Assembly (NCBI RefSeq): GCF_009184895.1
Contig: NZ_WESE01000006.1
Location: 164,363-228,362, forward strand
DNA from: Nostocoides sp. F2B08
Lineage (GTDB): Bacteria > Actinomycetota > Actinomycetes > Actinomycetales > Dermatophilaceae
Length of the DNA stretch: 64,000 nucleotides
Direction: 5' to 3'
The position numbers and the translations under genes were made by a program. The notes beneath the pieces are model-generated. The model worked only from the letters and a program-made list of their open reading frames with translations, searched no databases and had not been told where the DNA came from. This document shows, piece by piece, positions 17,839 to 25,912 of the stretch; position 1 is the first letter of the stretch, and every line of letters starts with the position of its first letter.

Positions 17839-19197
17839 TCACGCCGCCCACGACGGGCCGTCCAGCCCGCCCGAGGCCCTGTCATAGCTCCCGTGCCGCA
17901 GGTCCCACACCACGTATCTGCCGCTCTCGTCGGGGACTTTTCGAATCTCGGCCCCCAACCGGTTGTCGTGGACATAGGTGTGGTGTCTCTGGCAGAGCAG
18001 CGCCGCGTTATCGAGGTCGGACAACCCGCCGTCGACCCAGTGCCTGACGTGGTGGACGCGGGTCCACGCTCCCGGTGCGGTGCAGCCGGGGAAGGTGCAG
18101 GTCCGGTCGCGCAGCCAGATCGCCCGGCGCTGTGCCCTCGTGAAGAGCCGCTCGACCCGTCCGAGGTCGAGGGCCTCGCTGTCGCCGCCGAGGACCACGG
18201 GGATGAGGTCCGCATCGCAGCACATCTTGCGCAGCGTCTCGATGCCGAGCATCGTCCCGGAGGCGCTCGAGGCGAGGACCTCGCCGGCACCCTGATGATT
18301 GCGCAGCTCGTCGAGGCCGACGGTGACGAACACGGTCGAAGTCGACTCGGCGGGACCGTCCTTCTTCTCAGCGCTGGTCGACGCGGCCCGGGACGCGAGC
18401 TCGAAGAGCGCCTCGGCGCGGCGCTGGCCGTTGCTGCGCAGGTCGCGGTCACCGGTCTCCGGATTCGGGTCAGGCTTGGCCAGCGGACCCAGCGCGGCCT
18501 CGAAGATCGTCGCCTGCTCGGGGGTCAGCCCCATCCGGTAGATCGTCAGGTCCCCGGACTCCACCTGCGGCGCTGACAGGAACGCGTGCGGGCGCAGCCG
18601 CCTCTGGACGTCGTCGACCTCGTCGGCGAGCCCGTAGGTGGCGAGCATCATGATCCGCAGCTCCCCCAGGGCGGCCCGACCCAACGACACGCCGGCGTCC
18701 ATCATCGCGGTCGTCACGGTCGGGACGGCCTCGGGAAAGAGCCGGTCCTTCAGCTTGCCCATCTCGTTCAGCACCGCCAAGGCGAGGGGCGGGGCCACCT
18801 CACCGGTCACCGCTCGGGCCCACACGAGCGCGAGCGGTGAGTCCGCATCCGTGAAGCCGACCTCACCGTCCAGCCCGCGGGCGCACATGCTCGAGGCGAC
18901 CTTGTCGACGAGCGTGGCGAGCTGGCCGCACCCGGCCTGCCGCTGGGACGGCGCGTACTCCCACACCCACTCGCGCGTGGTTCTGCCCGCCTCGACGATG
19001 ACTCCACGCTGCTTCGCCTCGAGAACGACCTCCAGCCGCACCCCACCGGCGGCCGCCGCCAACGCGTCCACCTCGCCGAGCAGCTCTCCCAACTCGCCGC
19101 TCCCCGCCTGGTACAGCACCTCGTTCAGAACGCCCAGCGCATCCCGCGCCACAGCGAGCACCTCACGGTGCTCTTCAAGGCTGCGGGGGATCTCCAT
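17839..19197 (-). CDS. HNH endonuclease with DUF222 domain (13E12 repeat family)
   Basis: A 452-residue protein of the DUF222-HNH family. The N-terminal 330 residues are mostly helical (DUF222). The C-terminus has the HNH nuclease: CTFPGC for zinc, then HHVRHWVDGG, LDNAALLCQRHH and a final GRYVVWDLRHG. Such proteins are often multicopy in actinobacterial genomes and are thought to be mobile or phage-derived nucleases of unknown purpose. ATG at 19197 is chosen; GTG at 19203 is also in frame. No Shine-Dalgarno is visible. An SOS box lies 13 bases before the start, so DNA damage should induce it. It converges with folC with only 8 bases between stops. Confidence 0.92.
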   Translation of the reverse strand: MEIPRSLEEHREVLAVARDALGVLNEVLYQAGSGELGELLGEVDALAAAAGGVRLEVVLEAKQRGVIVEAGRTTREWVWEYAPSQRQAGCGQLATLVDKVASSMCARGLDGEVGFTDADSPLALVWARAVTGEVAPPLALAVLNEMGKLKDRLFPEAVPTVTTAMMDAGVSLGRAALGELRIMMLATYGLADEVDDVQRRLRPHAFLSAPQVESGDLTIYRMGLTPEQATIFEAALGPLAKPDPNPETGDRDLRSNGQRRAEALFELASRAASTSAEKKDGPAESTSTVFVTVGLDELRNHQGAGEVLASSASGTMLGIETLRKMCCDADLIPVVLGGDSEALDLGRVERLFTRAQRRAIWLRDRTCTFPGCTAPGAWTRVHHVRHWVDGGLSDLDNAALLCQRHHTYVHDNRLGAEIRKVPDESGRYVVWDLRHGSYDRASGGLDGPSWAA

Positions 19198-19209
19198 GAC
19201 CACACATTA

Positions 19210-19225
19210 CCGAACACATGTTCGA
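19210..19225 (-). promoter_or_regulatory. LexA (SOS) box
   Basis: The minus strand reads TCGAACATGTGTTCGG. Its CGAAC-N4-GTTCG core is the actinobacterial/Bacillus-type LexA operator. It lies immediately before the HNH gene and would overlap its promoter. SOS boxes before 13E12-family genes are known in mycobacteria. Confidence 0.75.
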
Positions 19226-19374
19226 AACGCAACCCGTCAGGCGACCGATGTGGAGAACAACCTGACCGCCCTCGGTGAGCCACGCCACCGCCGAGCCCAC
19301 TGGGGGAGTGGCGCACCGCATACCGAAGCGGACCAGGTCTCAATAGACTGAGGTGACGATCCAAGGAGAGCATC

Positions 19375-20937
19375 GTGGCCACCGGACGCCACCTTCGCGA
19401 GAAGGCGGCCCGGCGCGCGCCCGGCCACCACGACACCCCGCTCGACCACCACACGGTCCGCATCCGCTGGATCGGTCTCGCGGCAGGCCTCTTCGCCGCA
19501 GCCCTGGTCTACACCGCCCTCCCGAACGACCTCGCCACCGCGGCCAAGGTCACCGCCGCCACCGCGACGCTCATGGGCATCTGGTGGATGACCGAGGCGA
19601 TCCCGATCCCCGCGACGGCGCTCGTGCCGCTCATCGTGTTCCCCATCGCCAGTGACGTGGACATCAATACGGTCGGCGCGAGCTACGGCAACAGCATCAT
19701 CTTCTTGTTCATGGGCGGCTTCATGCTCGCCCTGGCGATGCAGCGCTGGGACCTGCACCGCCGGATCGCCCTGCGCACGGTGCGCGCCATGGGCACCCGA
19801 CCGCCGATGGTGGTCGCCGGCTTCATGCTCGCGACGGCGTTCCTGTCGATGTGGGTCTCCAACACCGCCACCGCGGTCATGATGATCCCGATCGGCGTCT
19901 CCGTCCTCGTCCTCGTCACCGACATCAGCGCAAGCGCCGAGCCGCCCGCCGACCCTGACCACGAAGAGCAACGCCTCCGTGCGGCCGTCATCGAGTCCGA
20001 CTTCGGCACCGCGCTCATCCTCGGCATCGCCTACGCCGCGTCGATCGGCTCGCTCGCCACGATCATCGGCACCCCGCCGAACACGCTACTCGTCGGCTAC
20101 CTGCGCGAGGCGCACGGAATCTCGATCGGTTTCGGCCAGTGGATGCTCGTCGGACTGCCGCTGGCGGCCGTCTTCCTCGCTATCGCCTGGGCGCTCCTCA
20201 CCAAGGTCCTCTTCCGGCCCGAGATCGACGAGATCCCCGGCGGCCGCGGTCTCATCGACGACGAGATCCGCATTCTCGGCCCGGCCTCGACCGCGGAGAA
20301 GCGTGTCGCCGCCGTCTTCACTCTCGCCGCCGTCGCCTGGGTCACGACCCCGCTGATCTGGCCGGACAACACGCCGATCACCGATGCGGGCATCGCGATG
20401 GTCGCCGCCTTCCTCCTCTTCGTGCTGCCGGCGGGTGCCCAGCGTGGCGTGCGGGTCCTGCCCTGGCACACCGCCGAGAAGCTGCCGTGGGGCGTGCTGC
20501 TCCTCTTCGGCGGCGGGCTGGCGCTCTCGGCGCAGTTCGGCTCATCCGGCCTGACCGAATGGATCGGGGAGCAGACCGCCGGGCTCGGCGGACTGCCGGT
20601 CGTCCTCATGCTCGTGATCCTCACCGGTGGCATCATCTTCCTCACCGAGCTGACGTCCAACACCGCGACGGCCGCGACGTTCCTCCCGGTCGCGGGCGGC
20701 GTAGCCCTCGGCATCGGCGCCGACCCCCTCCTGCTCGCCATCCCCGTCGCTCTCGCCGCCACCTGTGCGTTCATGCTCCCGGTCGCCACCCCGCCGAACG
20801 CCATCGCCTTCGGCTCCGGGTATGTCACGATCGGCCAGATGGTGCGAGGAGGCCTGGGCCTGAACCTGATCGGCATCGTGCTCATCACCTGCGTGGTCCT
20901 CACCATCGCTGCCTGGGTGTTCTCGATCGCCTACTGA
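19375..20937 (+). CDS. SLC13/DASS family anion:sodium symporter
   Basis: A 520-residue membrane carrier with about 11 hydrophobic segments. Both SNT motifs of the divalent anion:Na+ symporter family are present: MWVSNTATAVMMIP (near residue 160) and ELTSNTATAATFLP (near residue 425). These are the sodium- and carboxylate-binding hairpin tips. Likely substrates are C4 dicarboxylates or citrate. The GTG start has AAGGAG (19363-19368) 6 bases upstream, and TAGACT at 19344 is a candidate -10. It shares its upstream region with the divergent HNH gene and converges with the hydrolase. The exact substrate cannot be told. Confidence 0.88.
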   Translation: MATGRHLREKAARRAPGHHDTPLDHHTVRIRWIGLAAGLFAAALVYTALPNDLATAAKVTAATATLMGIWWMTEAIPIPATALVPLIVFPIASDVDINTVGASYGNSIIFLFMGGFMLALAMQRWDLHRRIALRTVRAMGTRPPMVVAGFMLATAFLSMWVSNTATAVMMIPIGVSVLVLVTDISASAEPPADPDHEEQRLRAAVIESDFGTALILGIAYAASIGSLATIIGTPPNTLLVGYLREAHGISIGFGQWMLVGLPLAAVFLAIAWALLTKVLFRPEIDEIPGGRGLIDDEIRILGPASTAEKRVAAVFTLAAVAWVTTPLIWPDNTPITDAGIAMVAAFLLFVLPAGAQRGVRVLPWHTAEKLPWGVLLLFGGGLALSAQFGSSGLTEWIGEQTAGLGGLPVVLMLVILTGGIIFLTELTSNTATAATFLPVAGGVALGIGADPLLLAIPVALAATCAFMLPVATPPNAIAFGSGYVTIGQMVRGGLGLNLIGIVLITCVVLTIAAWVFSIAY

Positions 20938-20959
20938 GCAGGTTTCCCAGACCGGGTAT

Positions 20960-20979
20960 GCGCGGGCCGGCTCCCGCGC
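20960..20979. terminator. GC-rich hairpin between convergent genes
   Basis: GCGCGGG-CCGGCT-CCCGCGC is a perfect 7-base stem in the 72-base gap between the convergent symporter and hydrolase genes. It has no U-tract, as is usual for actinobacterial terminators, and could serve both strands. Confidence 0.5.
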
Positions 20980-21009
20980 CCCGCGCTCGCCTTCGCGGGC
21001 TCACGGGGG

Positions 21010-22599
21010 TCAGAACGGCACGGTCTCGTCGGCCTCCTCAGCCTCGTCCGCATCCTCAGTCTCATCCGCCTCCTCAGTCTCAACCGCCTCATCCGCCTCA
21101 TCGGCCTCGTCAGTCTCGTCATCAGCCGCCACCGCCTCCGGTCGCAGCCACGACGTCGACGCCAGCCCGAGAGCCTGCCTGATCTGCGTCGCGACCGAGT
21201 CCTCGGCGTCGTCCTCCGGGAAGCGGAAGTAGTACGAGTGCGCCACCGCCGGCATCAACCGGTGCCGCCACGGCTTGGTCCCGGGCCGGCCCTGCGTGTT
21301 GCCCGTGACGGCGACGTCCTTGATCCCGGTTCCGAACAGCGGCCCGAGCGAACCGCCGAACCAGTCGCCGAACAGCCCCCACTTCACGGGGAAGTACAGG
21401 TTCGTCCAGCGCACGACGGCGAACGGCGCTCCCTCGTAGAGCACGCGATACGTCGATCTCTTCCGTGCCCCCTTGCGCCCGGTCCACCACGTCTTGCGCC
21501 ACGAGTAGAACCGCGTCACGCCGCGGTCGCGGTGGATGTTGTTGTAGTCCGACTCCTCGTCCTGCGGCGGACAGGTCGGCAGCTCACGTCGCTCGATCCG
21601 CGCGTCGAAAGAGCGGCCGCCTTTTCCGTGCAGGAGCTGGTCGGCGAAGTACATCGGCGTGCCGGCGCTGATGAAGTCGGTGATGAGCCAAGGGTTGCCC
21701 TGGCGCCGGATACCCGACCACAGACCCCGCTGGGCGTCCTGGTACGCGTCGACCAACCCGTCGTCGACCGGCGGACGGTCCGGCAAGGCGCTCGCCGCCT
21801 GCTCGAGCTCGAGCAGGCCGTCCAGCTCGTGCTCCCCGGTGCGCCGGCTCGTCTTCGCGTTCATCGTCCCCCACAGGTAGGCGATCCCGTCGTACGCGAT
21901 GAACGCCCCGAGGCTGTGCCCGACGAGGACGATCCGGTCATACCGCGGGGCCGTCGAGTCGTGCAGAGCCTGCACCATCTCGACCAGACCTTTCCGGATG
22001 TCCCGGCGAACCGCATACGAGCGCGGACTGGTGTCGAGATAGCGCACGACGTCGACGAAGCTCGAGGTGAGCCACCGGGGGAGGACCCGGGAGAACAGGT
22101 AGGACAGCGCGGCGGCGACCAGGCCACCGGAGACCAGTGCGGTGATCGCCTCGGTCAGCGGGTTGTCCGCGCCGATGACCTTGCCCTCGAACGGGCCCCA
22201 CAGCACGGCCCAGACCGTCCACAGGATCAGGGCCCAGGCGATGACCCACAGGCCCTTGAGGCCGTACGGCACGCGCGTGGGCCACTGCAACAGGATCCGG
22301 CGGAAGGTCGGCCACAGGTCGTCGAGCCGGTTGCCCTGCATCTTGTCGGCCCAGTGGTACTCGAAGACGTCGGTCTGCGCATGCCACTCCGGCTGGTCCC
22401 GGTCGGCGGGGTATCGCGGCGCGAGGAACCGCCGCGACTCGTAGCTCCCGGTCACCGACTCCGGCCGGGAGTAGTAGACCCGCGTGCCGTCCTCGCCGGG
22501 CGCGAGCGCGGTATCGATGAACCCGGTCAGCGTCGAGAGCGGCAGTTGCTCGCCCATGCCGTGGATGACGACGACCGCCTGCCTGACGTCTGCCCTCAT
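21010..22599 (-). CDS. membrane-associated alpha/beta hydrolase-like protein with acidic tail
   Basis: A 529-residue protein with lipase-like features. VVIHGMGEQ near the N-terminus is an oxyanion-loop motif. VGHSLGAF supplies the GXSXG nucleophile elbow, with Ser about residue 232. Two hydrophobic helices between them (GLWVIAWALILWTVWAVLWG and ALVSGGLVAAALSYLFSRVL) suggest a membrane hairpin. The last 45 residues are almost only Asp, Glu, Ala and Thr. ATG at 22599 starts the HGMGEQ domain properly; the longer upstream frame has no signal or known domain. The substrate is unknown; an ester or lipid hydrolase is plausible. Confidence 0.7.
   Translation of the reverse strand: MRADVRQAVVVIHGMGEQLPLSTLTGFIDTALAPGEDGTRVYYSRPESVTGSYESRRFLAPRYPADRDQPEWHAQTDVFEYHWADKMQGNRLDDLWPTFRRILLQWPTRVPYGLKGLWVIAWALILWTVWAVLWGPFEGKVIGADNPLTEAITALVSGGLVAAALSYLFSRVLPRWLTSSFVDVVRYLDTSPRSYAVRRDIRKGLVEMVQALHDSTAPRYDRIVLVGHSLGAFIAYDGIAYLWGTMNAKTSRRTGEHELDGLLELEQAASALPDRPPVDDGLVDAYQDAQRGLWSGIRRQGNPWLITDFISAGTPMYFADQLLHGKGGRSFDARIERRELPTCPPQDEESDYNNIHRDRGVTRFYSWRKTWWTGRKGARKRSTYRVLYEGAPFAVVRWTNLYFPVKWGLFGDWFGGSLGPLFGTGIKDVAVTGNTQGRPGTKPWRHRLMPAVAHSYYFRFPEDDAEDSVATQIRQALGLASTSWLRPEAVAADDETDEADEADEAVETEEADETEDADEAEEADETVPF
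21025..21124 (-). repeat. degenerate short tandem repeat coding the acidic C-terminus
   Basis: The segment is built from variants of CTCATCCGCCTC and CTCCTCAGTCTC on the plus strand, giving Glu/Asp-Glu-Ala-Asp and Glu-Thr-Glu runs in the hydrolase. Such repeats are prone to slippage, so tail length probably varies between strains. Confidence 0.7.
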
Positions 22600-22717
22600 G
22601 ACGACCTCCAGTCCGATGAGACCACCAGTGTGTCGAGCAGGGCCGCCCCCGGCCATCCGTCGTTCGGCCGGAGCATGCGGCCGGACCGCGGTGTGCCGGG
22701 AGCGCTGCGCACGCCCG

Positions 22718-22723
22718 TACCGT
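22718..22723 (+). promoter_or_regulatory. -10 element of a probable leaderless promoter (DUF4233 gene)
   Basis: TACCGT lies 6 bases before the ATG at 22730 and no Shine-Dalgarno sequence precedes it. This is the same arrangement as at the PlsC-like gene, mreB and lpd. Confidence 0.35.
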
Positions 22724-22729
22724 AGAGAC

Positions 22730-23131
22730 ATGGCATCCGGGTCCGCGATCAGATTCACCGGCACGCTGGGCAAGTTCACCTGGCGCATGCTCGCGACCGT
22801 GCTCGTGGGGCAGGCGATCTCGATCAGCCTCGGTGCCATGGTCGCCCGAGGAATCGCGATGGCGAACGAGAACTCCGCGGCGGACACCTATCTCTACGGA
22901 GGGCTCGCCCTGGCGGGTCTGTGCATCGTGGCCGCCGGGTTGCTGCGGGGGCCGCTCGGACTGCCGCTGGGATGGGTTGTCCAGGTCCTGACTCTCGCCA
23001 GTGCCGTGATCGTGCCCATGATGCTGTTCGTGGGGCTGATGTTCACCGCCTTGTGGGTCATGTGCCTGGTCCAGGGGGACAAGGTCGAGCGGATGATGGC
23101 GGAGCGGGAGGCGGCCGCGGCCAGTGGCTAG
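22730..23131 (+). CDS. DUF4233 small membrane protein
   Basis: A 133-residue protein with four predicted membrane helices (WRMLATVLVGQAISISLGAMV, the YLYGGLALAGLCIVAAGLL region, WVVQVLTLASAVIVPMML, and FTALWVMCLVQG). It ends in a charged tail. DUF4233 genes are almost always found between folC and ndk in actinobacteria; here the link to ndk is kept (9 bases) but folC has been separated. ATG at 22730 is chosen over earlier in-frame starts because it gives the family N-terminus and has a -10 box 6 bases upstream. Function is unknown. Confidence 0.85.
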   Translation: MASGSAIRFTGTLGKFTWRMLATVLVGQAISISLGAMVARGIAMANENSAADTYLYGGLALAGLCIVAAGLLRGPLGLPLGWVVQVLTLASAVIVPMMLFVGLMFTALWVMCLVQGDKVERMMAEREAAAASG

Positions 23132-23134
23132 GCT
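23129..23134 (+). promoter_or_regulatory. -10 element before ndk
   Basis: TAGGCT overlaps the stop of the DUF4233 gene and sits 6 bases before GTG 23141. If used, the transcript would be leaderless and the alternative GTG at 23135 could not be the start. Confidence 0.3.
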
Positions 23135-23140
23135 GTGCGG

Positions 23141-23575
23141 GTGACCGAATCCTCCGCGCCTGAGCGCTCGCTCGTCCTCGTCAAGCCCGACGGCTTCGCC
23201 CGTCGCCTCACCGGGGAGGTGCTGCGCCGGATCGAGGCCAAGGGGTATGCGCTGGTCGCCCTGCGCATCCTCACGCCCACCCGGGAGATGCTCGCCGCCC
23301 ACTACGCCGAGCACGAGGGCAAGCCGTTCTTCGAGCCGCTGCTCGAGTTCATGTCCTCCGGCCCGGTCACGGCGGTCGTCATCGAGGGGGAGGGCGGCAT
23401 CCCGGGCTTCCGCGCCATGGCCGGCGCGACGAACCCCACCGACGCGGCCCCCGGCAGCATCCGCGGCGACCTCGGCCGCGACTGGGGCACCAAGGTCCAG
23501 CAGAACATCGTCCACGGCTCCGACTCCCCGGAGTCCGCCGCCCGCGAGATCGCGATCTGGTTCCCCGAGCTCTGA
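23141..23575 (+). CDS. ndk: nucleoside diphosphate kinase
   Basis: A 144-residue cytosolic enzyme that transfers the gamma phosphate between nucleotides through a phosphohistidine. It has the family start RSLVLVKPDGFARRL and the active-site motif NIVHGSDSPESA, with His near residue 123. GTG at 23141 is preferred over GTG 23135 because a -10-like TAGGCT directly precedes the latter. It is slightly longer than the usual 136-140 residues owing to the N-terminal MTESSAPE. Conserved partner of the DUF4233 gene upstream. Confidence 0.96.
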   Translation: MTESSAPERSLVLVKPDGFARRLTGEVLRRIEAKGYALVALRILTPTREMLAAHYAEHEGKPFFEPLLEFMSSGPVTAVVIEGEGGIPGFRAMAGATNPTDAAPGSIRGDLGRDWGTKVQQNIVHGSDSPESAAREIAIWFPEL

Positions 23576-23767
23576 GCCGGAGTTTGCATTTCTTCCTCAG
23601 GAAAGAAACCCCCGCTTCTGGCAACAAGCTTTCCCTCCGGTAGCCGACGCTTCCTTCCCGAAGATTGCGGGGGCCGTCAGGCATGAGCAGTCGCGTTTGC
23701 GCAGGTCGGAACCCTCGCGCGTACATGCCCGTTCGACTCAGCGGCGGCCCGATCGGCAAGGAGAGCC

Positions 23768-24379
23768 ATGACCCGTTCCACCCTCACTCGCTCCACCCTT
23801 TCGGTGGCCGCGATCGGCCTGCTCGTCCTCACCGGGTGCTCGAGCGTCCAGGACGAGAGTCCGGCCGCAACCGCAACCACAGCGGCCACCTCCGGGGAGT
23901 CCGGGTCCACGGCGTTCCTCGAACAGTTCGGGCTTGACAGCAGCGACGATCCCCGCGACATCGTCACGGCGCTGGACCGCACCAACGACGACCGCGACTC
24001 CGGCGTCATGGGCTCGGTGCGCTACGACGCGGTCGTCTTCACGACCGCCGACGGCGAGACCACCGTGCCGATCGAGGACGGGTTCTACCTGGCGCTCGCG
24101 CCGTACGTCGACCAGACCCACGACTGCTACTACCACAACCTTGCGACCTGCCAGGGTGAGCTCGTGGGAGAGGACCTCGACGTCACGATCACGACCGACG
24201 ACGGTGAGGTACTCGTCGACGAGACGGTGACGACCTACGACAACGGCTTCGTCGGCTTCTGGCTGCCGCGGGACATCACCGGCACCATCGAGGTCACCCA
24301 CGACGGAAGGTCCGTCACCGCGCCCATCGCTACCGGGCCGGACGACCCCACCTGCGTGACGACGCTCCAGCTCACCTGA
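23768..24379 (+). CDS. putative lipoprotein
   Basis: A 203-residue predicted lipoprotein: basic start, hydrophobic segment SVAAIGLLVLTGC with lipobox LTGC, then a Ser/Ala/Thr-rich linker and a domain of about 140 residues. The domain has a Cys pair (DCYYHNLATCQGE) and a final Cys near the C-terminus (PTCVTTLQ), with Ig-like strand spacing (VTITTDDGEVLVDETV). It resembles actinobacterial CueP-type proteins only loosely, so I do not assign a function. A good AAGGAGAG lies 6 bases before the ATG. The 192-base gap before it can fold (see findings). Confidence 0.75.
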   Translation: MTRSTLTRSTLSVAAIGLLVLTGCSSVQDESPAATATTAATSGESGSTAFLEQFGLDSSDDPRDIVTALDRTNDDRDSGVMGSVRYDAVVFTTADGETTVPIEDGFYLALAPYVDQTHDCYYHNLATCQGELVGEDLDVTITTDDGEVLVDETVTTYDNGFVGFWLPRDITGTIEVTHDGRSVTAPIATGPDDPTCVTTLQLT

Positions 24380-24388
24380 GCTCTCCTA

Positions 24389-24780
24389 CGCCTCTGGCAT
24401 GCCACCGTGTCTGGATCGGATGGGTGGTATGCCGATCGCGTGCTATTCGACGCTTTTGGCATGCCGCTGGTGCTGGGTCGGACGGGCGGTATGCCGATCG
24501 CGTGCTATTCGACGCTTTTGGCATGCCGCTGGTGCTGGGTCGGACGGGCGGTATGCCGATCGCGTGCTATTCGACGCTGCTGGCATGCTGCCGGGTCTGG
24601 GTCGGACGGGCGGTATGCCGATCGCGCGCTATTCGACGCTTGTGGCATGCCACCGATTCTGGATCGGATGGGCGGCATGCCGTTCGCGCGCTATTCGACG
24701 CCTCTGGCATGCCGCTGGTGCTGGGTCTGACGGGCGGTATGCCGTTCGCGCGCTATTCGACGCTTGTGGCATGCCACCGG
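24389..24780 (+). repeat. array of six 62-bp tandem repeats, each an imperfect hairpin
   Basis: Six complete units start at 24389, 24451, 24513, 24575, 24637 and 24699, with a 20-base partial at 24761. Units 2 and 3 are identical and the others differ by 5-15 bases. Each holds GGCATGCCGC and, after an 18-base loop, GCGGTATGCC, giving a 10-bp stem. In the first unit both arms change together to CCAC and GTGG, keeping the pairing. Every unit ends GCTATTCGA. As 62 is not a multiple of 3 and there are no stops, all three plus frames stay open, but this is not coding. The array ends about 100 bases before mreB. Confidence 0.95.
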
Positions 24781-24867
24781 GTCCACCGCCAAGGCGGAAG
24801 GCAGCGGCTCGGCAGGTCGACCCGCCACCCTCGGCGTGGCCTGACCGGCAGGGCCATATCCCGCACG

Positions 24868-24873
24868 TAGCCT
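24868..24873 (+). promoter_or_regulatory. -10 element of a probable leaderless mreB promoter
   Basis: TAGCCT is 7 bases before the mreB ATG and no Shine-Dalgarno precedes it. This fits leaderless transcription starting at the A of the start codon. The repeat array ends about 90 bases upstream of this element. Confidence 0.4.
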
Positions 24874-24880
24874 GAAACAC

Positions 24881-25912
24881 ATGGCGGCATGGTGGTCGAG
24901 GCACGGGGTCGGCGACCTCGCGATCGACCTCGGGACCGCCAACACGGTGATCTACCAGCGCGGCCGCGGCATCGTCCTCGACGAGCCGTCCGTCGTCGCC
25001 ATCGACCGGCGCAGTGGTCGGATGATCGCCGCAGGTCACAAGGCCAAAGAGATGCTCGGCCGCACGCCCGACCACGTCGAGGCGGTGCGCCCGCTCAAGG
25101 ACGGCGTCGTCAGCGACGCCGAGGTCACCGAGCGGATGCTGCGCTACTTCGTCGAGCAGGTCGGCCCGAGCAAGATCGTCCGCCCGCGCATCGTCATCTG
25201 CGTCCCGAGCGAGGTCACCGGAGTCGAGCGCAGGGCACTCGAGGACTCCGCCCTGCGCGCGGGGGCACGCCGGGTCTACATCATCGAGGAGGCCATGGCG
25301 GCCGCCCTCGGCGCAGGCCTCCCTGTCAACGAGACCCGCGCCCACCTCGTCGTCGACATCGGCGGCGGGACGACGGACGTCGCGGTCATCAGTCTCGGCG
25401 GCATCGTCACGGCCCGCTCGGTCCGGGTCGGCGGCGACGAGATCGACGAGGCGATCATCGCGTTCGTCAAGAGCGAGTACTCCCTCCTCCTCGGCGAACG
25501 CAGCGCCGAGGACATCAAGCTCGCCGTAGGCTCGGTCTTCCCGCTCAGCGAGGAGCTCACCACCCGCGTCCGCGGCCGCGACCTCGTCACCGGCCTGCCC
25601 AAGACCGTGCAGGTCTCGTCCCCGGACATCCGACGAGCCATCGAGACCCCCGTCATCACCATCACCGACATCGTCCGAACCGTCCTCGACGTCTGCCCTC
25701 CCGAGCTCGCCGGCGACATCCTCGACAACGGCGTCACCCTCACCGGAGGCGGCGCCCTGCTCCGCGGTTGGACCGCCCGGCTTCGCCACGAGCTCGGCGT
25801 GCCCGTGCGCGTCGCCGACGACCCACTGCAAGCGGTCGCGCGGGGGTCGGGCCGCTGCGTCGAGGACTTCGCCTCGCTCAGTCGGATCCTCGCCGACGTC
25901 CGGCGCGGATGA
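24881..25912 (+). CDS. mreB: rod shape-determining protein MreB
   Basis: A 343-residue bacterial actin that forms membrane-bound filaments guiding the elongation machinery. ATP-site motifs: phosphate 1 DLGTANTVIY (from residue 16), connect 1 EEAMAAALGAGL, phosphate 2 DIGGGTTDVAV, and the adenosine motif LTGGGALLRGW. The N-terminus AAWWSRHG is short and carries a Trp pair that may act as the membrane anchor. The first three mre genes overlap by ATGA and mrdA follows with a 7-base overlap, so they form one operon. The presence of mreBCD indicates lateral-wall or spore-type wall synthesis, absent in Corynebacteriales. Confidence 0.96.
   Translation: MAAWWSRHGVGDLAIDLGTANTVIYQRGRGIVLDEPSVVAIDRRSGRMIAAGHKAKEMLGRTPDHVEAVRPLKDGVVSDAEVTERMLRYFVEQVGPSKIVRPRIVICVPSEVTGVERRALEDSALRAGARRVYIIEEAMAAALGAGLPVNETRAHLVVDIGGGTTDVAVISLGGIVTARSVRVGGDEIDEAIIAFVKSEYSLLLGERSAEDIKLAVGSVFPLSEELTTRVRGRDLVTGLPKTVQVSSPDIRRAIETPVITITDIVRTVLDVCPPELAGDILDNGVTLTGGGALLRGWTARLRHELGVPVRVADDPLQAVARGSGRCVEDFASLSRILADVRRG

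Noticed and set aside
12902..17851. A 1649-codon open frame on the minus strand opposite ileS and folC
   Set aside because: It is the antisense shadow of two certain genes in high-GC DNA; the translation is Arg/Asp/Gly/Val-rich with no domain and no ribosome site.
24389..24780. CRISPR array
   Set aside because: The repeats are contiguous 62-base units without spacers, and no cas genes are present.
24399..24875. Small Cys/Arg-rich proteins encoded across the 62-bp repeats
   Set aside because: All three frames are open because each unit lacks stops and its length shifts the frame; hairpin pairing explains the conservation better than protein.
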